Below are positions 7,668 to 15,971 of a stretch of DNA of 64,000 bases, in pieces. Under the pieces are notes generated by a model. The model saw only the letters and a list, made by a program, of their open reading frames with translations, did no database searches and was not told the DNA's origin. The position numbers and the translations under genes are program-made. Each line of letters opens with the position of its first letter. Position 1 is the stretch's first letter. The DNA comes from Chthoniobacterales bacterium (GTDB lineage Bacteria > Verrucomicrobiota > Verrucomicrobiia > Chthoniobacterales > JACTMZ01): the NCBI GenBank assembly GCA_018402585.1, contig JAGYIO010000005.1, forward strand, positions 1 to 64,000. Direction: 5' to 3'.

Positions 7668-7931
7668 CTAAACCTTCTTATCGTAATCGGCGTGTGTGCC
7701 GATCCACTCCCAAAGAAACATCCCGTCGTTAGTAAATTTGCCGAGCGCGCGGTAGTTGATGCCCGCGCGCACCGACCAGTTTTCATGGCCAACTTTCTTG
7801 AAATGCAGTGAGGGATGAAAAGCGTCTTGCTGCCACTTCCGGTAAGCTTTCCGTGCTGATTCACGAATCTCCGCGGGTAGTCCGCGGTAAAGCTCCCAAA
7901 ACGTCTGCGTCCCTCGACTCGAAACGGTCAA
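7668..7931 (-). CDS. RelE/HigB-type toxin
   Basis: 87 aa with a TTG start overlapping the antitoxin's stop (TTGA). The C-terminal 'NYRALGKFTNDGMFLWEWIG' followed by 'HADYDKKV' is the usual end of RelE-superfamily toxins of this type, which cut mRNA in the ribosome. The N-terminal 'FWELYRGLPAEIRESARKAY' is the helical part. Intact and paired, so likely functional. Confidence 0.8.
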   Translation of the reverse strand: MTVSSRGTQTFWELYRGLPAEIRESARKAYRKWQQDAFHPSLHFKKVGHENWSVRAGINYRALGKFTNDGMFLWEWIGTHADYDKKV

Positions 7932-8152
7932 TCCCGGTCCTCGATGATGTCGCTCAGCGGACGGGTTCGGCCGGCAGCATATTCCTGCTCGGCCCTCTCA
8001 TTCATCGCGGCAAACTTGCCCGCGGTGGCATCCGCCTTCATCTGGCGGTCCCAATCATCGTCCTCAAACGGATGCAGCACCGACATCAACTCGCAATACT
8101 CCTGCGGCGCGAGCCGATCGATCGCTTCCTTGATTTTCGTGACTGTCGACAT
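7928..8152 (-). CDS. Antitoxin paired with the RelE-type toxin
   Basis: 74 aa from the ATG at 8150-8152. Conserved 'MKADATAGKFAAMNERAEQE' and a C-terminal 'GRTRPLSDIIEDRD', which probably binds the toxin. It precedes and overlaps the toxin gene. It is the intact version of the chimeric copy at 2882-3106; the DNA duplicate covers its first ~60 codons and upstream region. Confidence 0.75.
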   Translation of the reverse strand: MSTVTKIKEAIDRLAPQEYCELMSVLHPFEDDDWDRQMKADATAGKFAAMNERAEQEYAAGRTRPLSDIIEDRD

Positions 8153-8255
8153 GATTGAACTCCTACTCCATCGGCCGCCGCCGGTCAATCGGGGCAAGCG
8201 GGGAGCGGGGCGCATGGAGCCGGGAGCCAGCCCGCGACGCCCCCAAACTCGTCAC
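7977..8255. repeat. 279-bp duplicated segment, copy B
   Basis: Same-strand partner of 2931-3209. Copy B belongs to the intact antitoxin-toxin pair and is therefore the likely source of the duplication. Confidence 0.9.
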
Positions 8256-8545
8256 AAGTTTACCTCAGGGGACACCTCCGCAGACTTCGGTCCAAGTTAT
8301 AGCGGCGCCTCCCGCCGCCTCCCCTCCACTCAGCTCTCAAACTCAGGCCTCATCCCTCCGGACCCGCTTCCCCCGCGCTCTCCGTGCTCCCGTGAGAGTC
8401 CTCTGTCTTCCACCTGAGCCGAGTCCGCGAGACGGGCCTTAGCCAACACCGAACACTGCACACTGCGGCGGAGCCCGCACCGACGCCATCACCGCGCAGC
8501 CTCGCACCTACCTCTGCTTCACCCGCGGCGCCGGGCGCGGGACGC
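8256..8545. other. Intergenic stretch with duplicated segment
   Basis: No gene. The 80-bp repeat copy B occupies 8391-8470, and the rest is GC-rich with no hairpin followed by a T-run. It marks the boundary between the accessory zone and metabolic genes. Confidence 0.5.
8391..8470. repeat. 80-bp duplicated intergenic segment, copy B
   Basis: Counterpart of 5059-5138 in the same orientation, 3.3 kb away. Non-coding in both places. Confidence 0.85.
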
Positions 8546-9928
8546 TTAGAGGAACTTCCCCGGGTTGAGCAAATCCTCCGGATCGAGGGCTCGCTTGATC
8601 CGGCGGTGCAATTCATCCGCGCCGGCCTCCACGGCCTGCGGCCACCAGCGCTGCTTGGCCAGGCCAACCCCGTGCTCGCCCGTGATACTCCCGCCCATGG
8701 CGAGGACGCCTTGAAAGAGCGCGTCGAGTGCCTGCTCCATTCGCTGCTTGGTCGCCGGTTCATCCGGATTCTCCACCATCAAGTTCACGTGGATATTGCC
8801 ATCCCCGGCATGTCCGAAGCAGGCCACCGGAACGTCATAGTCGCGCCCGAGTTGCGCCCCGAACTCGACCAGTTCGATCAACTTCCCCCGCGGCACGACA
8901 ATGTCTTCGTTCAGTTTTTTCAGTCCGGTCGCCCGGAGCGACCCGGAAAACCCGCGCCGCAGCGCCCAAAGCCGTTCGCATCCTTCGGCGGTCAGCGCGC
9001 TCTCAACCGAAACCGCGCGGGCCTCCCGCAAGAGCGCCGTGAGTTCCGCCGTCTCCGCCTGCACACTGGCCGCTTGTCCGTCGATCTCGACGAGCAAATG
9101 GGCTTCGCCCGGGGGAATCACCGTCTCGGCCCCCGCATGCTGGCGGGCCGCCTCGAGGGTGAAGCGGTCGGCGATTTCCACCGCGGAAGGCAAGTGCCCG
9201 TGGGCGAAAATCGATTGCACTGCGGCGGCCGCGGTCGGCATGTCCGGAAAGCTGGCCGAGAGCACGGCCCGGACCGGCGGCCAAGGGAGCAAACGCAGGG
9301 TCGCCTCGGTGACGATCCCAAGCAGGCCTTCCGAACCGGTGAAAAGTCCGGTCAACTCAAATCCCGTTTTGTTTTTGTGGGTGCGCCCGCCCACCCGCGC
9401 CACCGTGCCGTCGGCCAATACGACTTCGAGCCCGAGCACATAATTGCGGGTCACCCCGTATTTCAAGCAGCGCGGACCGCCCGCATTGGTCGCGATGTTT
9501 CCCCCGATGCTGCAGTCCGCCAAACTGGCCGGATCCGGCGGATAAAAAAGCCCCTTGTGCCGCGCGGCCTCCTGCAAATCTCCGGTGATCACGCCGGGTT
9601 CGACCACGGCCACGAAGTCCTCCGCGCTCACTTCCTTGATCCGGTCCATCCGCGCAGTGGAAAGCACGATCCCACCCTGCACCGGCACGCACCCGCCCAC
9701 GTAGCCGTGACCCGCCCCGCGGGTCGTGACCGGAATCTTTTCCCGCGCCGCGATCTTCATCACGCCGGCCACCGCTGCGGTCGAGCGGCCGAAGACCACG
9801 GCTTCGGGCAAGGCGCGGGCAAACCACTTGTCGCCCGCCGCCGCCTCCCGCGAGGCGTCATCGGTGCGCACTCCGTCGATACCGGCAAAGCGGCGCAACT
9901 CGTCGATGATTCGCGCGTCCATCTGCAT
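8546..9928 (-). CDS. glcD: FAD-linked oxidase, GlcD-like
   Basis: 460 aa, full length for the glycolate oxidase GlcD / D-lactate dehydrogenase family. FAD-binding PP-loop elements are visible: 'TTRGAGHGYVGGCVPVQGG', 'GGNIATNAGGPRCLKYG' and 'GSEGLLGIVTEATLRL'. The C-terminal substrate-domain motifs 'GHAGDGNIHVNL' and 'GEHGVGLAKQ' are also present. It oxidises a 2-hydroxy acid (glycolate or D-lactate) to the keto acid. GlcE and GlcF subunits are absent nearby, so it may act with a distant partner or alone. The ATG directly follows the fabI stop (no gap), so the two are cotranscribed. Confidence 0.85.
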   Translation of the reverse strand: MQMDARIIDELRRFAGIDGVRTDDASREAAAGDKWFARALPEAVVFGRSTAAVAGVMKIAAREKIPVTTRGAGHGYVGGCVPVQGGIVLSTARMDRIKEVSAEDFVAVVEPGVITGDLQEAARHKGLFYPPDPASLADCSIGGNIATNAGGPRCLKYGVTRNYVLGLEVVLADGTVARVGGRTHKNKTGFELTGLFTGSEGLLGIVTEATLRLLPWPPVRAVLSASFPDMPTAAAAVQSIFAHGHLPSAVEIADRFTLEAARQHAGAETVIPPGEAHLLVEIDGQAASVQAETAELTALLREARAVSVESALTAEGCERLWALRRGFSGSLRATGLKKLNEDIVVPRGKLIELVEFGAQLGRDYDVPVACFGHAGDGNIHVNLMVENPDEPATKQRMEQALDALFQGVLAMGGSITGEHGVGLAKQRWWPQAVEAGADELHRRIKRALDPEDLLNPGKFL

Positions 9929-10705
9929 CTACATCCCCATGATCTCGTAGCCGCCGTCCACGTAAAGAACCTGCCCCGTGATCGAGGCCGCGCCGTCGCT
10001 GGCCAGAAAGACACCGGTGGCGCCGAGTTCGGAGGTTTCGCAGCTGCGCTTGAGCGGCGCATGCTCCTCGTAGTGCTTCATCATGGCGGAAAATCCCGCG
10101 ATGCCACGGGCGGCCAAGGTTTGCACCGGGCCGGCGCTGATGCAATTGACCCGGATCTTCTGCCCCCCGAGGTCGTAGGCGAGGTAACGGGTGGAGGATT
10201 CCAGCGCCGCCTTGGCCACGCCCATCACATTGTAGTGCGGCACGACTTTCACGCTGCCGAGATAACTCATGGCCACGATGCTGCCCCCGCTGGTCATCAT
10301 CGGCGCGGCGGCCCGGGAAAGGGCGACGAGCGAGTAAGCGCTGATATCCAGCGCGGCGGAAAAGGCCCCTCGCGAGGTGGAGAGAAAATCCCCCTCCAGC
10401 GCTGCCTTCGGGGCGAAGGCCACCGAATGCAAGAGCAAGTCGAGTTGGTCCGTGTGGCCCTTCACCTGGTCGAAAAAGGCCGCGATTTCCTCGTCCTTCG
10501 AGACGTCGCAGGGGTAGACCGACACCTTGGTGCCGAATTCCGAAACCAACTCCTCCACATTCTCTTTCACCCGCTCGCCCTGGTAATTGAAGATAAGTTT
10601 CGCTCCGGCCTCTTTCCAGGCCTTGGCAATGGCCCAAGCGATACTCCGCTTGTTCGCCACCCCGAAAACCACTCCTGTTTTTCCCTCGAGAATTCCTGTG
10701 CCCAT
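9929..10705 (-). CDS. fabI: Enoyl-[acyl-carrier-protein] reductase FabI
   Basis: 258 aa. The start ATG at 10703-10705 ('MGTGILEGKTGVVFGVANKR') fits FabI; the longer upstream frame is in repeats. FabI features are 'FGVANKRSIAWAIA' (NADH-binding), 'LLHSVAFAPK' and the catalytic Y-x6-K in 'HYNVMGVAKAALE'. It carries out the last reduction of fatty-acid elongation in the cytoplasm. Immediately upstream of glcD, with which it probably shares a transcript. Confidence 0.93.
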   Translation of the reverse strand: MGTGILEGKTGVVFGVANKRSIAWAIAKAWKEAGAKLIFNYQGERVKENVEELVSEFGTKVSVYPCDVSKDEEIAAFFDQVKGHTDQLDLLLHSVAFAPKAALEGDFLSTSRGAFSAALDISAYSLVALSRAAAPMMTSGGSIVAMSYLGSVKVVPHYNVMGVAKAALESSTRYLAYDLGGQKIRVNCISAGPVQTLAARGIAGFSAMMKHYEEHAPLKRSCETSELGATGVFLASDGAASITGQVLYVDGGYEIMGM

Positions 10706-11013
10706 AAGCTCTGCAGCATCCCAGAACCCCCGCGCCAAGGTCAATGACGGCGTCACCCCTCTGCGTCCCCGGACGCGAGAAAAAGTAGCATCGGCATCCT
10801 GCCGATGACGACCCGACACCGCGGGCAAATGCCCGTGCCACTTTCTGCGGCAGGGGCCACGGGCGTCTCTCCCGTCACGACCAGAGATCAGGTGGATCGC
10901 GCTGTCCCCAGCGCGATTCCCCTCCGGTCCATCGCGCCGGGACGGCGCGATCCACCTTTGCAGCCACTTCACCGCATTGCATGCCCGCACCCCCGGCCTT
11001 AGAATTCCCCTTT
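10706..11013. repeat. Cluster of palindromic intergenic repeats
   Basis: The divergent gap between fabI and the P-type ATPase is almost filled with repeats: a 'GTAGCATCGGCATCCTGCCG' hairpin (about 10785), a GGGCACGG-type unit (10834-10885) and an inverted pair 'GGTGGATCGCGC...GCGCGATCCACC' at 10891-10956. Any promoter for the two divergent genes must lie among these. Confidence 0.75.
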
Positions 11014-13623
11014 ATGTCCGCCTGCTGCCCAAGCACAGCTCCCGACGGCGAGAGCGAGGAACTCGTTTTGAATCGCGAGGCCAAAACCTGGCTGCGCCTC
11101 GGCATGGCTGGGCTCCTCGCCGCGCAGGCCATGATCTTCAGCCTGGCAGTCAATATGTCACCGGTCGAAGGCAACGCCCGTTGGATGATCCACGGCGCCC
11201 TCGCGCTCTCCGCTCTCGGCGTATTCTTCCTCGCCGGTCTGCCCATTCTCCGCGAATCATGGACTGCGCTCCGGCGTGGCCGGGTTGTTTTCGAGCAATT
11301 TTTTCTCGTCGGCATCCTCGGTGCCTTCCTCGCCTCGGTGCACAGCTCGATCACCGGGGCCGGCGGCGTCTACTACGAAATTGTCGCCGTTCTCGTCGCC
11401 ATCTACACCTTCGGCACCATCCTCGCGCGCCAACGTCGCGATGCCCTCCGCCGCTCGATCGAAAAAATCGGCGCGGCCTTTGATTTCTGCGAGCGGGTCG
11501 ATTCCGCCGGCCACCAAGAACGGGTCACCATTGACCGCATCGTGCCGGGCGACCAAGTGCTGGTCGGTGCCGGGGAAGGTGTGCCGGTGGACGGCACCGT
11601 CTCCGACGGGGTCGCCCTGGTTTCCGAAGCGGCCTTGACCGGCGAGCCGTATCCGGTGGTCAAACGCCACGGCGACCGCATCCTCGCGGGGAGCCGCGTG
11701 GAGGACAGCACCCTGCGCATCGCCGCGGTCTCGCGCGGACGCTCCCGGCGGCTCGACGCCCTCCTCCGTTCCATCGAGGAAGCGCGGAAAAATCCCGGAC
11801 GCATCCAACGCGAGGCCGATCGTCTTGTCTCCTGGTTCCTTCCGCTCGTCCTGGTTATCGCGGCCCTGACCACCATCGCTTGGACCCTGCACAGCGGCTG
11901 GATCACCGGTGTCTTCAATGGCCTCGCCGTCCTCCTGGTCGCCTGCCCCTGCGCCATGGGATTGGCCACTCCGGTCGCGATCTGGGCCTCCCTCGCCGCG
12001 CTGGCCAAGCGCGGGCTCTTCGCCCGCGGCGGCGATGCGATCGAAAGCCTCGCGCTGATCGACACTGCGGTCTTCGACAAGACCGGCACCTTGAGCGAGA
12101 GCGATGCGCGTATCGTTGATTTTGTCACGGCTCCGGGCATCGACCGCACCCTCCTCCTCCGCGAAATTTCCGCCGTGCAAACCGGCAGCTCGCACCCCAT
12201 CGCCCGCGCTTTCCGCGCCCTGCCCGGGACCGGCGAACCTCTCCTCGCCCGCGACATCCGCGTGCTCGCCGGCACTGGCCTCGAAGGCCTTTTGCCTGAC
12301 GGCACCCCGCTGCGCATCGGCAACGAATCGCTGCTGACCAAGGATGACCGCGTCTCCACCCTGCGCGATTTGCTCGCCGCTCCCACGGACGGTGGCCACG
12401 AAATTTTCGTCCGCCGCAATGGCCAGCTCGCCGGACTGGCCGTGATCCGCGAATCCCTGCGCGACTCCGCGCGCGAAGCCCTCGCCCAAATGAAAGCCCT
12501 CGGCATCCGCACCATCGTCATGACCGGCGATCGCGAGGAAAATGCGGCGCGCTTCGGGTTCGACGAATGCCTCGCCGGGCTCACCCCCGAGGCAAAATTG
12601 CACGAAGTGGAAAAACTCCGGGCGGCGGGACGCATGGTCCTCTTCATCGGCGATGGCATCAACGACGCGCCGGCCATGGCCGCCGCCACGGCGAGCATCG
12701 CCATGTCGGGCGGCAGCGAGTTGCCGCGCGAAACCGCGGCGCTCGAACTCAACGGCCAGGATCTGCGCGTCATCCCGCAGTCCATCGGTCTTTGCCGCGC
12801 CACGGTGCGCGCCATCCGCCGCAACATCGCCTTCGCCGCCTGCTACAACATTTTCGGCATCGGCCTTGCCGCGGCTGGCATCCTCCACCCCATCGCCGCC
12901 GCCCTCATCATGCTCGTCTCCAGCCTCACCGTCACCTGGCGCGTGCTGCACGAAACGTCCGACACCGCCCTGCAAAAAGCCGCCGCGCCTCAAGCGCCCC
13001 TGCCCGTCCGCCGCGCTTGGGATTTTCCGCAGTTCGAACGTCTCGCCTTTGCCCTGGCCCTCGCCTTGCAGGGACCGGTTATCGCCTGGCTCGGTGGTTT
13101 TCGCGGGGCGGGGGCCGCCGGGTTTGTCATACTTTTCCTCGCGGCGGCCGGCGCCGTCTTGCTCTGGTCGCGCGACCGCATCTGGTCCCCCGCCGCCCGC
13201 ATGACCATGGCCATGTTCAGCGCAGGCGGGCTGGCCATGCTTGCCGGATGGTGGGCCGACGCCGGTTTTGCCGCCGTGGTCCGCGACGGTGTCTGCCTCT
13301 GCGGTTGCGCCGACTCGAACATGGGACTCGGCCTCCTCGCGACCTTCACCTGGATGGATGCGGGAATGCTGCTCGCCGCGTTGCCCGGGCTTTTCGTTGA
13401 TCGGGAAATTTTCCAGTCCGTCTCCTCGCGGGTCTGGTGCTGGTTGGCCGGGCTGGTCGGCATGTTCCTCGGAATGGAAGTCGGGGCCATCGCCCTGGCC
13501 GGATTGCCCATCACGGCCGCCTCGGCGCAGTTCTTTCTCACCTACGCCGCGATGGTTCTCGGGATGTGCCTGGGTATGCTCGCCGGGTGCGAAGGTGCCC
13601 GGTTGCTGCATCGACGCGCATGA
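11014..13623 (+). CDS. Copper-type P1B ATPase with extra C-terminal membrane domain
   Basis: 869 aa from the ATG at 11014 ('MSACCPSTAPDGE'). No HMA domain; only a Cys-Cys pair near the N-terminus. P-type landmarks are 'ALTGEPYPV' (TGE), the metal-site CPC motif at residues 311-313 in 'VACPCAMGLATP', phosphorylated Asp355 in 'FDKTGTLS', 'SSHPIA' and 'GDGINDAP' near 547. CPC suggests Cu(I)/Ag(I) export. The normal ATPase ends near residue 650. The last ~215 residues add about six hydrophobic segments, with a 'CLCGCAD' cluster and several Met-rich helices, which I do not recognise. The gene is coupled (ATGA) to an OprB-like porin. Confidence 0.85.
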   Translation: MSACCPSTAPDGESEELVLNREAKTWLRLGMAGLLAAQAMIFSLAVNMSPVEGNARWMIHGALALSALGVFFLAGLPILRESWTALRRGRVVFEQFFLVGILGAFLASVHSSITGAGGVYYEIVAVLVAIYTFGTILARQRRDALRRSIEKIGAAFDFCERVDSAGHQERVTIDRIVPGDQVLVGAGEGVPVDGTVSDGVALVSEAALTGEPYPVVKRHGDRILAGSRVEDSTLRIAAVSRGRSRRLDALLRSIEEARKNPGRIQREADRLVSWFLPLVLVIAALTTIAWTLHSGWITGVFNGLAVLLVACPCAMGLATPVAIWASLAALAKRGLFARGGDAIESLALIDTAVFDKTGTLSESDARIVDFVTAPGIDRTLLLREISAVQTGSSHPIARAFRALPGTGEPLLARDIRVLAGTGLEGLLPDGTPLRIGNESLLTKDDRVSTLRDLLAAPTDGGHEIFVRRNGQLAGLAVIRESLRDSAREALAQMKALGIRTIVMTGDREENAARFGFDECLAGLTPEAKLHEVEKLRAAGRMVLFIGDGINDAPAMAAATASIAMSGGSELPRETAALELNGQDLRVIPQSIGLCRATVRAIRRNIAFAACYNIFGIGLAAAGILHPIAAALIMLVSSLTVTWRVLHETSDTALQKAAAPQAPLPVRRAWDFPQFERLAFALALALQGPVIAWLGGFRGAGAAGFVILFLAAAGAVLLWSRDRIWSPAARMTMAMFSAGGLAMLAGWWADAGFAAVVRDGVCLCGCADSNMGLGLLATFTWMDAGMLLAALPGLFVDREIFQSVSSRVWCWLAGLVGMFLGMEVGAIALAGLPITAASAQFFLTYAAMVLGMCLGMLAGCEGARLLHRRA

Positions 13624-14870
13624 GCCAAAGCTGGGGATTCTGGGCGGTGTTGCTCCTCACCACGGCCGGTGCCTTGACCCAAGATCCCGCCGCGCAACCG
13701 GAGCCGTGGACGAAATGGGACCTGGCCACCGGAGACTGGAACCGGAACCGGCCGCTGGTCCAAGACCATGGCGCAGACTTTTTCAGCACCTACACCTCGC
13801 AAGTCTGGGGCAATGTGGCCGGCGGTGCGCGGCGCGGTGCGACCTATTCCGGCGTCCTGCAATTCGGCGCAGACCTCGATTTCGAGAAGATGTTCGGCTG
13901 GCAGGGTTCCTCCTTCACCACAACGTGGGTCTGGAACGCGGGAGGAAGTCCGACCGCTGATCTGACCGGCGCCCTTTTCCCGAGCAGTGGCAGCGAAGGA
14001 CCGGCCGGATTCCGCGCCCTCGACCTGTGGTTGCAGCAGAAGTTTTTCGACGACGTCCTGACCATCCGCGCCGGCCTGTTCAATGCCGACCGAGACTTCA
14101 CCCTTTCGGAAGGCTGCCAGCTTTTCCTCAATTCCGCCTTCGGTTGGCCCATTCTTTACAATGGCTCACTCGGTGGTCCTCCGGCCTACCCGTTCGCCGC
14201 GCCCGGCCTTTACGCCGCGGTCGAACCCGGCGGCGGTTGGAAATTCCAAGCCGCGATCATGCAGGGCGTCGTCTGGCCGCCCGCGGAAAACCCGACGAAC
14301 TTTTATTGGCGACTGACCCGCGACAACGGCCTGCTCATCCTCAGCGAGGCACAATACGGTTGGAGCAATGCGGCCTTGCCCGGCACGGCCAAATTCGGTG
14401 CGATGTTCGAGACTGGCACGCCGGACTACGTCGACCAAGACGGCAGCGCCTGGGGTGGAGCGTTTATCTACGGCATCGTCGACCAGATGCTCTGGCCCGA
14501 GCCCGACGCGGGCCACGATTCGCGGCAAGGCCTCGCGTGGTTCAACCGCACCGGCTTCGGCACCACCCCGGACCGCGACCCGCTCGGCCTGCTTTTCAAT
14601 TCCGGATTCACCTGGACCGGGGCACTGCCCGGCCGGGACGACGACGCCCTCGGGATCGGCGTCGTCTGGACGAAACTCACCCCGGGCCAAGCCGCGCAGC
14701 TCGACGGGGCCAACCGCGGCAACGAATTCGCCCTCGAAGCGACCTATCAGGCCCAACTCACCCCATGGTTCGAGATCCAGCCCGATCTCCAATTCATCGT
14801 CCAACCCGGCGGCAGCACGACTATCCCGAACGCCTTGGTCCTCGGCCTGAGCGCCACCATCGATTTCTGA
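13620..14870 (+). CDS. OprB-family outer-membrane porin
   Basis: 416 aa, start ATG overlapping the ATPase stop. N-terminal signal peptide 'MSQSWGFWAVLLLTTAGALT', then a beta-barrel protein with OprB hallmarks: 'TYTSQVWGNVAGGARRGATY', 'LRAGLFNADRDF'-like strands and a terminal Phe ('LGLSATIDF'). OprB porins carry sugars or other small solutes. Coupling to a copper-type ATPase suggests a possible role in metal efflux or envelope access; that is inference from position only. Confidence 0.8.
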   Translation: MSQSWGFWAVLLLTTAGALTQDPAAQPEPWTKWDLATGDWNRNRPLVQDHGADFFSTYTSQVWGNVAGGARRGATYSGVLQFGADLDFEKMFGWQGSSFTTTWVWNAGGSPTADLTGALFPSSGSEGPAGFRALDLWLQQKFFDDVLTIRAGLFNADRDFTLSEGCQLFLNSAFGWPILYNGSLGGPPAYPFAAPGLYAAVEPGGGWKFQAAIMQGVVWPPAENPTNFYWRLTRDNGLLILSEAQYGWSNAALPGTAKFGAMFETGTPDYVDQDGSAWGGAFIYGIVDQMLWPEPDAGHDSRQGLAWFNRTGFGTTPDRDPLGLLFNSGFTWTGALPGRDDDALGIGVVWTKLTPGQAAQLDGANRGNEFALEATYQAQLTPWFEIQPDLQFIVQPGGSTTIPNALVLGLSATIDF

Positions 14871-14918
14871 CCGCGCCGAGCGTCCGCAGCGCTCAGCCCA
14901 AAAACCCGTCCTCCCGCG

Positions 14919-14952
14919 AGGTAGGGCGCGGCGTCCCCGACGCGCCGGGAAC
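14919..14952. repeat. Short 'GTAGGGCGCGGCGTCCCCGA' repeat
   Basis: Nearly identical to 21503-21536 (one or two changes). It forms a compact inverted repeat (GGGCGCGGCGTCCCCGACGCGCC). It lies between the convergent OprB and binding-protein genes, where it could act as a bidirectional transcription barrier. Confidence 0.7.
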
Positions 14953-14954
14953 CT

Positions 14955-15971
14955 TCACTTGAACAACGTCCCATTCTCCCGCGCCGCCTCGAGATAGATC
15001 GGCGGCAAGACCACCCCGCGCGCAGCGAGCACCGCGGGCCGCACCGCCACCTCGAAATGATCCGAGACCACCGGTGCCGGTGCCCCCGGGGTGTCCCGCG
15101 CGTCGAGCCAATCCAAAGCCAACCCGATCGCCTTGGCCCCGCTCTCCTCCGGCGGCGGCGAAAAGCTCAACCCGCCACCGTCCTCGACAAAATTGACCTG
15201 CGTGCCGATCGGCAACGGACGCGCCTGCTCCTGCGTCCATCGATTGATCTCCGCCGCCGTGACGCGCACCCCGCCCTCACCCGGCAAATCATGCGTGCCG
15301 AGCACCAGCAAAACATCCGCCGCGGCGACCCCTTGCACGAAAGCCCGCCAATCTTCCGCTTTCGCCACCAGCACTGCCTCATCCACCGACAACGGCGACC
15401 AGTCAAAGGCCCGCACCTGCGCCATCTCAGCCGACCCCGTCTCGTTGTCCACCCCGATCACCGCGACCGTCGGCGCACGCCCCGGAAAAAGATCCATCAC
15501 CGCATCACGCACCGCGGCAAGCGGCAACTGCTCGGCAATGCCCGAGACATTGGCCGCGCCGACGTATCCGAGGTCGGATGGCGGACGATTGAGCGAGACA
15601 TAGAGGATGCGCGGGCTTTCCCGTCCGACATATTCCTGTGCGACCAGCGAATTGGCCTCGTCATCGACCGCAATGAGCACATCCGGCTGGAACCGCGCCA
15701 CGGCCCGCTGCGCCTCCGACCGCGCTTCCTCCACCCGCCGCGGCGCCGCCGGGGAATCCAAGCCGAGGTAGTTCCGCTCGACCGAAAGCGGACGCCGGTT
15801 GCGGGCCAGAGCCTCATCCATCCCGCGATCCACCTGGCGAGCCCACGAGGAGTCTGGGCCCGCCGAGTGCAGGACCAGAATGCGCGGCTTGGTCGCGTTG
15901 AAGAACCCCAGCAAAATGAGGAACGCGGCGAGAAAGCCGCCGATAAGCAGATTTTTCCAAAGATTTGTCAT
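14955..15971 (-). CDS. Membrane-anchored ABC-type substrate-binding protein
   Basis: 338 aa from the ATG at 15969-15971 ('MTNLWKNLLIGG'). One N-terminal membrane segment, then a periplasmic-binding fold of the ABC_sub_bind (PF04392-like) type. That call rests on 'RILVLHSAGPDSSWARQVDRG', split here as 'RILVLHSAGPDSSW' and 'ARQVDRGMDEAL', plus 'VLIAVDDEANSLVAQEYVGR' and 'PTVAVIGVDNETGSAEM'. No ABC permease or ATPase is adjacent. Instead it is coupled (ATGA) to a DASS-like transporter and may deliver substrate to it or act as a sensor. Confidence 0.65.
   Translation of the reverse strand: MTNLWKNLLIGGFLAAFLILLGFFNATKPRILVLHSAGPDSSWARQVDRGMDEALARNRRPLSVERNYLGLDSPAAPRRVEEARSEAQRAVARFQPDVLIAVDDEANSLVAQEYVGRESPRILYVSLNRPPSDLGYVGAANVSGIAEQLPLAAVRDAVMDLFPGRAPTVAVIGVDNETGSAEMAQVRAFDWSPLSVDEAVLVAKAEDWRAFVQGVAAADVLLVLGTHDLPGEGGVRVTAAEINRWTQEQARPLPIGTQVNFVEDGGGLSFSPPPEESGAKAIGLALDWLDARDTPGAPAPVVSDHFEVAVRPAVLAARGVVLPPIYLEAARENGTLFK

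Noticed and set aside
8606-10747. 713-codon open frame on the plus strand
   Set aside because: Spans the antisense of both glcD and fabI, crossing their junction; a shadow frame.
11257-13611. 784-codon open frame on the minus strand
   Set aside because: It lies opposite the P-type ATPase, which has full motifs; the composition is the usual shadow of GC-rich coding DNA.
11014-13623. ATPase as a zinc or cadmium exporter
   Set aside because: The CPC motif and lack of Zn-type C-terminal residues favour copper or silver.
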